A stretch of DNA of 18,907 nt, from NCBI GenBank assembly GCA_943704525.1, contig CALSCQ010001097.1, positions 1 through 18,907 of the forward strand. Direction: 5' to 3'. Shown one piece after another: positions 8,738 to 18,907 of this stretch. This DNA comes from Pigoraptor vietnamica (Eukaryota > Opisthokonta > Filasterea). The stretch's first letter is position 1. Each line of letters opens with the position of its first letter. The position numbers were made by a program, and so were the translations under genes. The notes beneath the pieces were generated by a model. The model worked only from the letters and a program-made list of their open reading frames with translations, did not search any database and had not been told where the DNA came from.

Positions 8738-10462
8738 CTAGTATTCGAACAGGAGGAGCGACGCGGCCATCACGAACATCCCCAGCACGACGCACGGCGA
8801 CACGATGCGGTCGTGCGGGTCAAACTTGTGCGCCATGGGCAACAGCTCGCGCAGTGCGACGAACACCATCATGCCGCCGATGAGCCCGAAGAGTGTGCCG
8901 TACACTGCCGGACCGAAGACGTCCTTGAGCACCGCCCAGCCGAGCAGTGCGCCGATGGGTTCGCTGATGCCGGACGCCGTCGCCCACAGAAAGCCCTTCC
9001 ACCGCGACCCCGTCGCAAAGTAAATGGGCATGGCGACGCACACGCCCTCGGGGATGTTCTGCGGTGGGGTGCGGGTGAGTGGGTGAGAGTTGGTGTTTGT
9101 GTGGTCAATGAGTTGAGACATGTGCTGTTGTAACACGCCGCCGGACTCACGTGGAGTGCGATGGCGATGCACATGGCGTATCCGAGTGACGGGTTCGCGA
9201 GAGTGGCCACGAATGTCGCGATTCCCTCCTGCGCAAATGTCGCTCTTTTCTCAGGTTCACGTTGATGCGCACAACATGGACGACGACGGGACTTCTATCA
9301 TACAGCGACGGCGCGACGCTCACGCCAGCAGCAACCGCCGTTTCTGACCGACCCATCACGTACGCTTGTGTGTCTGCGACTACAACCCAAGTGGGACGTA
9401 CCGGAAAGTTGTGGATGCCCATGGCGAGGCACGTGAGCAGTCCCATGGTCTTGAGACGGCTGCTGTCGTAGCACGCCGCGTCGTCGGCTAATGCGATTGC
9501 GTTCATCAGCGCGCGCTCGTTCGCGTCGAGCACAGGGCGCTGTACACGAGCGAGTGACGAGCCGTGCCGGTCAGCGTCAGTGATACACACGAGCCAGCGA
9601 CACACGTCTGCATGCATCGACACACCGAGATCCAGAGTAAGAGGCCTTCACAATTTGCTTGACACGGGCCAATACTCACCGCTTCCACAGCCGCGCGCGA
9701 GTCCTCGTCGACCGTGTTGCTATCAACAACGCCCTGTGCCGGGCATCCGCGCTCAACGGAGCGCTCGTCCACGATTTCGACTTCGCGCACAGCGACGGCC
9801 ACATCGTCCGATGTATCGTCACTGTCGCTCGGGTCCCCCGCAACACCCTTCCCTTCGTCAAACGCGCGCATTGACAGTTCGAAGGCTCCACCATCGCCAA
9901 TGACGGAAATGGACACGCGCGGCATGTCGAGGGTTGGCCGCTCTTGCCCTTCACCGGAGGCAGCGGGCGTCGCTTCGGCGTCTGTCGTGAGTGAACTCTT
10001 GCTGCGGGTGCCGCGCTGCAGCTTCTCACGAATCCAGACGAGAGGGCCTTTTTTCGACGACCGCGCCTCGCCGCAGTGCTGCAGGGAGTGCACGAGCGCG
10101 TGAAGAAAGACCATGCCGACAATCCCCGCGAAGAAACAGCCCGTCGCCATCAGCGCGTCGTGCGACTCGTGCACGCAGCAGAAAAAGTTGCGGCTCTCCT
10201 CTAAAATCTCGGCGAACGACACGTACAGCATGACGCCCGCCGAGAGGGCAAGACAGCCTGCAAGCACGCGCACGTTGTCGAGACGCACAACGAACGGCAT
10301 CAAGCTCCCGAGCGTCGTCGAGAGCCCCGCCGCCACCGTGAGACCGAACGCCAAACCGACGTTGTCGCCCGTCGTCGCATGGCACAGGGACATGTCGGGG
10401 CACACTGCATCGAGCGTTGCGGAGACATTGCTGTTAAAGAGAAAGGTCCCATTGTGTGCCAT
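8738..10462 (-). CDS. ZIP-family (ZupT-like) divalent metal transporter, 4 exons, 439 aa
   Basis: Membrane importer of zinc or a related divalent metal into the cytosol. Exons on minus: 9680-10462, 9402-9539, 9151-9228, 8738-9058, all phase 0. The N-terminus has two N-glycosylation sequons (NGT, NVS), then three membrane helices (about 34-57, 66-85, 105-125). A long cytosolic loop (about 130-270) follows, low in histidine but with a Ser/Asp-rich patch (DPSDSDDTSDD). Helix 4 carries MGIHNFPEG and helix 5 ALHNIPEGV, the two metal-coordinating HNxPEG motifs typical of ZIP/ZupT. Each motif is split by an intron (HNFP|EG and H|NIPEG). The last exon adds three helices (ATASGISEPIGALLGWAV, LFGLIGGMMVFVALREL, VVLGMFVMAASLLLF). 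The ATG at 10462 is preferred because the upstream in-frame extension is basic and unlike the family. The metal is inferred. Confidence 0.9.
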
Positions 10463-10935
10463 GGTCAGCCGGCGCTTGATGGAGCGTAAACCGTGATGTG
10501 GCAGTCGTCGTCTTAAGCCGCCGGAGTGCGGAATAGAAGCGGGCGTGACTGATGCGAGTGGTTGCAGTGGTTGCGGCCGCGGGCGGAGTTTTTTCCGGTT
10601 CCGTAGTGGCAAAGGCACAGCATACAGATTGGCTTGTCTTGAAGAAACCACAGCGAATGAGTGTGTCTCACGAGTGCGTCTCAGTCACTGGGAGGGCATG
10701 TGGACGGCATGCGGACGGGGACTGGCATGCGGACGACTGTGGCGGACACGCGGCGACGGACCATTCAGACCGCAGGGGTGTGTGTGTGTGTGTGTGTGTG
10801 TGAGCAGAGGGTCCGACTGGCCGAGCCAAATCCCATACAAAATAAAACCTTCTCGAACAAAATTATTTTTCGTTCCAGAACACACCCGTCCGGTGGGCCG
10901 ATCAGCGCACGCCTTCGTTATGCCACGTGTCGCAG
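10463..10935. other. Intergenic region upstream of the ZIP gene
   Basis: No gene is recognised. It contains three near-copies of GGCATGCGGACG at about 10695-10735 and a GT microsatellite at 10779-10802. It should include the ZIP promoter, since that gene starts at 10462 on the minus strand. No TATA or CCAAT element was recognised. Confidence 0.5.
10779..10802. repeat. GT microsatellite
   Basis: A pure (GT)12 run on the plus strand, intergenic, about 130 bp before the 47-bp minisatellite. Confidence 0.95.
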
Positions 10936-11278
10936 CGAAGTCGCCGCAATGTGGCCAGCGCAAGCACGGCAAGCGACACGTACGAAGTCGCCGCAATGTG
11001 GCCAGCGCAAGCACGGCAAGCGACACGTACGAAGTCGCCGCAATGTGGCCAGCGCAAGCACGGCAAGCGACACGTACGAAGTCGCCGCAATGTGGCCAGC
11101 GCAAGCACGGCAAGCGACACGTACGAAGTCGCCGCGCTGGGGCCAGCACTCGCACGGAGACACGTACGAAGTCGCCGCGCTGGGGCCAGCACTCGCACGG
11201 AGACACGTACGAAGTCGCCGCAATGTGGCCAGCGCAAGCACTCGCATGGAGACACGTACGAAGTCGCCGCAATGAGGA
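10936..11278. repeat. 47-bp minisatellite with A-type, B-type and hybrid units
   Basis: Four identical 47-bp A units (10936-10982, 10983-11029, 11030-11076, 11077-11123) are followed by two identical 43-bp B units (11124-11166, 11167-11209), one 49-bp hybrid (11210-11258) and a truncated start of another unit (11259-11278). Every unit begins CGAAGTCGCCGC and ends ACACGTA. A units continue AATGTGGCCAGCGCAAGC; B units read GCTGGGGCCAGCACTCGC. The hybrid has an A left half and a B right half. Because 47 is not a multiple of 3, all frames run open through it, producing repetitive spurious proteins on both strands; I see no sign that it is translated. Confidence 0.95.
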
Positions 11279-11424
11279 CAAAGCACATGACAAAGCAACA
11301 TGGAAGACTCTTGGCCGCTATCATCTTCGATGAACCGTTTTCAACACGCGGCATCCCGCTTTCACGCTCATTTCACCCGGCTGTTAGTCCTCTGTATTCT
11401 AGACACAGAAGTGCCGTTCACTTT
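11279..11424. other. Short intergenic stretch downstream of pabAB
   Basis: About 146 bp between the end of the minisatellite and the pabAB stop codon (TAA at 11425-11427, minus strand). It should contain the pabAB 3' UTR. Nothing else is recognised. Confidence 0.4.
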
Positions 11425-16243
<4,819 letters not shown>

Positions 16244-17833
16244 ATGTTGAGACGCGAATGCCCGCAGCACTCGAACGGCGGGCCGGACGGTCAGTCTTTC
16301 GTGCGAGCGCCGCAGTCGTCTGAATGCGACCATGTCGCTCCTGAATCAACAAGAGCCGCGAGTGCGGCGGTGCAAATCAGTTCTCGAAAACGGCGCGCTG
16401 CGTGTCGCTTCGTTATTCTATGCGTTGGGTTTGCGTGCTCTGTGTTTGTAGTCGCCGTTACTTTCGGGGCCATCGACATTTCGGACATGGGGCAAACGCA
16501 CAGGACGGTGCGCTTCCCGAACAAGCGGCAAGCGAGGCACGTTGCGCTCACGTGCACATCGGTCACCGCGGACTTCGGGCCGTCTTATCAATTTGCTCGC
16601 GTCGAGGCGTACGACACATCGGAAGGCCACGCGCGGACGTACGTCCACGTGGCGGCGAACGACGAGGCCGAGGGAGGCACGGCACGGCGACACAAGCTGC
16701 TGATGGAGAACGAGACGGTTCTTATCGACATTGCGCGATGGTCGCTCCGATCACCGTCGTCCACGGCGAAGGCGATTGTGCTGGACGTGGGCGCCAATTC
16801 CGGCGTATTCGGTCTCCTCGGCGCCGCACGTGGACTCGAGTCGCACCTCTTTGAGCCAAATTCGGCGTGCGTGACGGACATTCTGCGCGCGACCATCCGA
16901 AACGGCTTCTGCAAGCACGTGTTCGTTCACCCGCTCGCCGTGTCGTCGGGCGACTTTGAGGACGCGCACTTTCGCACCCGTCGCGCTGCCATATGTCGCC
17001 ACGGGGATGCCGGCATGGCGCCTGGCACCGTCAACCGTACACTCGGGCGATTACCAGACGCTTCTGGCGCGACCCCGTCAGCGGCACACATGCAAAGCGT
17101 CCCCGTCGTCGGCATTGACGACGCCGTTGCAGCTATTGCGTTGCGACACGGGCGCTCCCTACGCTTGGGTGAGCGTCGCGCACGGAGACCGGGCGTGCTT
17201 CCGAACTCCGACTCTGACGGCGCCGTCGCGAGTTTGCCCCGCGGCCACGAACAGCGACGACCCATTTTTCACTTTCTGATAGCGTTTGTTCGAATCGGCG
17301 TCGATGGTCACGAGCCCGCCGTTCTGCTCGGCATGCTGCGGTCCGTTCGCGCGCACCTCGTGTCCAATGCACTCGTCGAGTTGACACCGACGATGTGGGG
17401 ACGTTATGGGTTTACGCTCGGGCAAGGTGCGGCGATTATGGCGCTCGTGTGCGCCGAGGGCGCCTTTTACGCGGCGTCCACGGCAGGGTCGACCCTGCTG
17501 CACTTTGGCACATCCGAGGCACAGTCTGCGCTGTTTTTGGAAGGCACGTCGGGCGATTCCGAGGCGTTCATGACGACGGATTCCTCCGGCGAGCTCTCTT
17601 ACCTTGCGGCGCTGCAGTTGCACAGCGCAATCGCGCGCGGAATGCTCGACATGCCGACGAAGCTGAATGTGTGGCTGTCGAGGGACCCGACGATAAGCGC
17701 GTCGATACCCCCTCTGCCGGGGCGCGAACATCCCGGCGCCGGTGGGGCGGCGCAGCAGTCGCCCTGCTCGTGCGCGGGCGGCTCGTGCCTCGAACTGCGC
17801 GCCTTCCTCCGCAGCCAGGGCATCGTCATTTGA
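16244..17833 (+). CDS. FkbM-type SAM-dependent methyltransferase with N-terminal membrane anchor, 491 aa
   Basis: Likely a type II membrane protein with a lumenal or extracellular methyltransferase domain; FkbM relatives O-methylate sugars or polyketides, and the substrate here is unknown. Exons 16244-17168 and 17283-17833. The first ATG in frame is 16244. Residues 55-77 (FVILCVGFACSVFVVAV) follow a basic stretch SSRKRRAACR and form a signal anchor. The SAM-binding fold shows VLDVGANSGVFG (179-190), then HLFEPNS and VHPLAVSS, a late VPVVGIDDAVAAI, and FVRIGVDGHEPAVLLGML, the FkbM 'KIDVEGHE' block. The 114-nt intron is inferred from donor G|GTGAGC at 17169 and a pyrimidine-rich acceptor ending TGATAG at 17282. 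It is stop-free, so an unspliced 529-residue reading is also possible. The usual acid in IDVEG is Gly here. Ends with a Cys-containing tail (SPCSCAGGSCLELR). Confidence 0.75.
   Translation: MLRRECPQHSNGGPDGQSFVRAPQSSECDHVAPESTRAASAAVQISSRKRRAACRFVILCVGFACSVFVVAVTFGAIDISDMGQTHRTVRFPNKRQARHVALTCTSVTADFGPSYQFARVEAYDTSEGHARTYVHVAANDEAEGGTARRHKLLMENETVLIDIARWSLRSPSSTAKAIVLDVGANSGVFGLLGAARGLESHLFEPNSACVTDILRATIRNGFCKHVFVHPLAVSSGDFEDAHFRTRRAAICRHGDAGMAPGTVNRTLGRLPDASGATPSAAHMQSVPVVGIDDAVAAIALRHGRSLRLGERRARRPGVLPNSDSDGAVASLPRGHEQRRPIFHFLIAFVRIGVDGHEPAVLLGMLRSVRAHLVSNALVELTPTMWGRYGFTLGQGAAIMALVCAEGAFYAASTAGSTLLHFGTSEAQSALFLEGTSGDSEAFMTTDSSGELSYLAALQLHSAIARGMLDMPTKLNVWLSRDPTISASIPPLPGREHPGAGGAAQQSPCSCAGGSCLELRAFLRSQGIVI
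17169..17282 (+). other. Probable stop-free intron in the FkbM-like gene
   Basis: GTGAGC donor and CTTTCTGATAG acceptor with a T-rich run just upstream. The 38 codons it would encode are Arg-rich and low complexity and would interrupt the conserved C-terminal FkbM block. Removal gives RSLRLAFVRIGVDGHEP, which reads like the family. Confidence 0.6.
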
Positions 17834-17968
17834 AATGAGAGCGCCTGGCTTAGCCGCTCTCTTCACTGGTGTGAATGGGCTGCTTCGTCCGTATTTGGCC
17901 GGTGCCAAAAAGTAAACTACTGATGCGAGTTTGTACCCTTTAGTGTGCGAACACACTCGGCGCAGGCT
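17834..17968. other. 3' flank of the FkbM-like gene
   Basis: About 135 bp of unique sequence between the TGA at 17831-17833 and the poly-C tract, presumably the 3' UTR. No clear AATAAA is seen. Confidence 0.4.
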
Positions 17969-17992
17969 CCCCCCCCCCCCCCCCCCCCCCCC
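17969..17992. repeat. Poly-C tract, 24 nt
   Basis: An uninterrupted run of 24 C on the plus strand, directly followed by CA and CT repeats. The opposite strand is poly-G, which can form quadruplexes. Confidence 0.95.
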
Positions 17993-18001
17993 ACACACAC
18001 A

Positions 18002-18047
<46 letters not shown>

Positions 18048-18053
18048 GCCGTG

Positions 18054-18106
<53 letters not shown>

Positions 18107-18118
18107 CACACATACGCA
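17993..18118. repeat. Composite CA/CT/CA microsatellite
   Basis: Short CA run, then CT run (about 18004-18045), a short unique spacer, then CA run (about 18058-18105). The order matches the composite repeat at the left end of the window. Confidence 0.95.
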
Positions 18119-18313
18119 ACACACATACGCCCGCACGCACGCGCGCTGTCATTCCACAGACACACACACAGACACACACACAGACACACACACACACAAC
18201 ACACATACGCCCGCACGCACGCGCGCTGTCATTCCACAGACACACACACAGACACACACACAGACACACACACACACAACACACACACGCCCGCACGCAC
18301 GCGCGCTGTCATT

Positions 18314-18318
<5 letters not shown>
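18119..18318. repeat. 80-bp tandem repeat, about 2.5 copies
   Basis: The unit contains ACACATACGCCCGCACGCAC, then GCGCGCTGTCATTCCACA, then a CA tract punctuated by GA. Copies align at exactly 80-bp spacing (landmark at 18121, 18201 and 18281). The third copy has one change (CACACACGC for CACATACGC) and, after the TCATTCCACA landmark, its CA tract lacks the GA punctuation and runs into a long CA microsatellite. Confidence 0.9.
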
Positions 18319-18375
<57 letters not shown>

Positions 18376-18470
18376 AGACACAGTCACAGACACACACACA
18401 CACACACACAGACACAGACACAGACACAGACACAGTCACAGACACACACACAGACACACACACACACACA

Positions 18471-18512
<42 letters not shown>
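18319..18512. repeat. CA, GACACA and CT microsatellite block
   Basis: A CA run, then interleaved GACACA/CAGTCACA higher-order repeats (about 18369-18455), then CA and finally a CT run (about 18472-18512). Confidence 0.95.
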
Positions 18513-18515
<3 letters not shown>

Positions 18516-18826
18516 GCACAAACACCCACCCACCGTGCGCTGTCCGACAACCACGTGTGCCGTGCGCATCGGCACCCACAACACCCAACACATGCACCAC
18601 ATCAGTCACACACACGCCCACACACATACGCGTACATGTCCGGCTTTCTCACCCGTCCATTTCCCGCATGGTTGGCGTGTACCCTCCACAATCCATCACT
18701 GGCCCACAAGCAGCCATCCGAATCGCCGCAGTTCCTTCGGTACACCCACATATTTGAGTTCATTCAATACTCTTACAGACGAAAGTACCGAAAATCCCGG
18801 TTATGCTCCACAGTTGCAGAAGAAAG
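18513..18826. other. Unique sequence without a recognised gene
   Basis: About 314 bp of CA-biased but non-repetitive sequence between the CT tract and the terminal poly-C. Open frames here are extensions of the repeat frames. I see no domain, splice-consistent coding segment or RNA gene. Confidence 0.5.

Positions 18827-18906
<80 letters not shown>
18827..18906. repeat. Poly-C tract, 80 nt
   Basis: An uninterrupted run of 80 C followed by a single A at the window edge. It may be a genuine homopolymer or a consensus artefact; its apparent exact length should not be trusted without raw reads. Confidence 0.9.
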
Positions 18907-18907
18907 A

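Noticed and set aside
10463-10651. 63-residue N-terminal extension of the ZIP transporter
   Set aside because: It is basic and low complexity, with no targeting or membrane feature; the ATG at 10462 gives a normal ZIP N-terminus with glycosylation sequons.
10936-11278. CRISPR-like array
   Set aside because: Units are contiguous with no distinct spacers, and the setting is a eukaryotic intergenic region without cas genes. This is a minisatellite.
17945-18757. Long Thr-His/Leu-Ser repeat open frame
   Set aside because: It is a translation of CA and CT microsatellites with no non-repeat coding signal.

Overview
The window looks like nuclear DNA from a gene-dense, moderately GC-rich unicellular eukaryote. 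Its genes are broken by many short spliceosomal introns (31 inferred, about 70-257 nt) that join in consistent phase into complete proteins. There are no operons or ribosome binding sites. Intergenic gaps are a few hundred bases, and CA, CT and C microsatellites are abundant. I cannot assign a species. A protist such as a choanoflagellate or another small-genome lineage would fit, but that is a guess.

Layout: (1) 1-1945 is repeat followed by broken coding sequence: a CA/CT/CA microsatellite, the N-terminal piece of a short-chain dehydrogenase, and a decayed ankyrin-repeat gene on + with a possible AATAAA signal. (2) 1946-6269, minus, is a 15-exon ABCG half-transporter (717 aa). (3) 6806-8396, plus, is a 3-exon FAD-dependent amine oxidoreductase of the dimethylglycine/sarcosine dehydrogenase type with a mitochondrial presequence (456 aa), head-to-head with the ABCG gene. 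(4) 8738-10462, minus, is a 4-exon ZIP metal transporter (439 aa). (5) 10463-11424 is intergenic, with a GT microsatellite and a 47-bp minisatellite. (6) 11425-15500, minus, is a 12-exon fused PabA-PabB aminodeoxychorismate synthase (about 829 aa). (7) 16244-17833, plus, is a membrane-anchored FkbM-type methyltransferase with one probable intron (491 aa). (8) 17834-18907 is poly-C, CA and CT tracts, an 80-bp tandem repeat and a terminal 80-nt poly-C.

Functionally these are five unrelated single genes: lipid/xenobiotic export, one-carbon/amine oxidation, metal import, folate precursor synthesis and a probable glycan or lipid methylation. One loose link is that pABA/folate synthesis and methylglycine oxidation both feed folate one-carbon metabolism, but the two genes are not adjacent and no shared control is shown beyond a pair of CCAATCA boxes upstream of each.

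I did not find a convincing new multi-gene system. The most informative signals concern gene structure and repeats: a 5' splice-site consensus of GTGNGT, a GC-AG intron, stop-free introns of length 3n, (UG)n tracts inside introns, a palindromic GTAAC cluster in a divergent promoter, a hybrid minisatellite unit, and an oxidoreductase that lacks the histidine used for covalent FAD attachment in its relatives. All exon boundaries were derived by eye from splice motifs, phase and family similarity.
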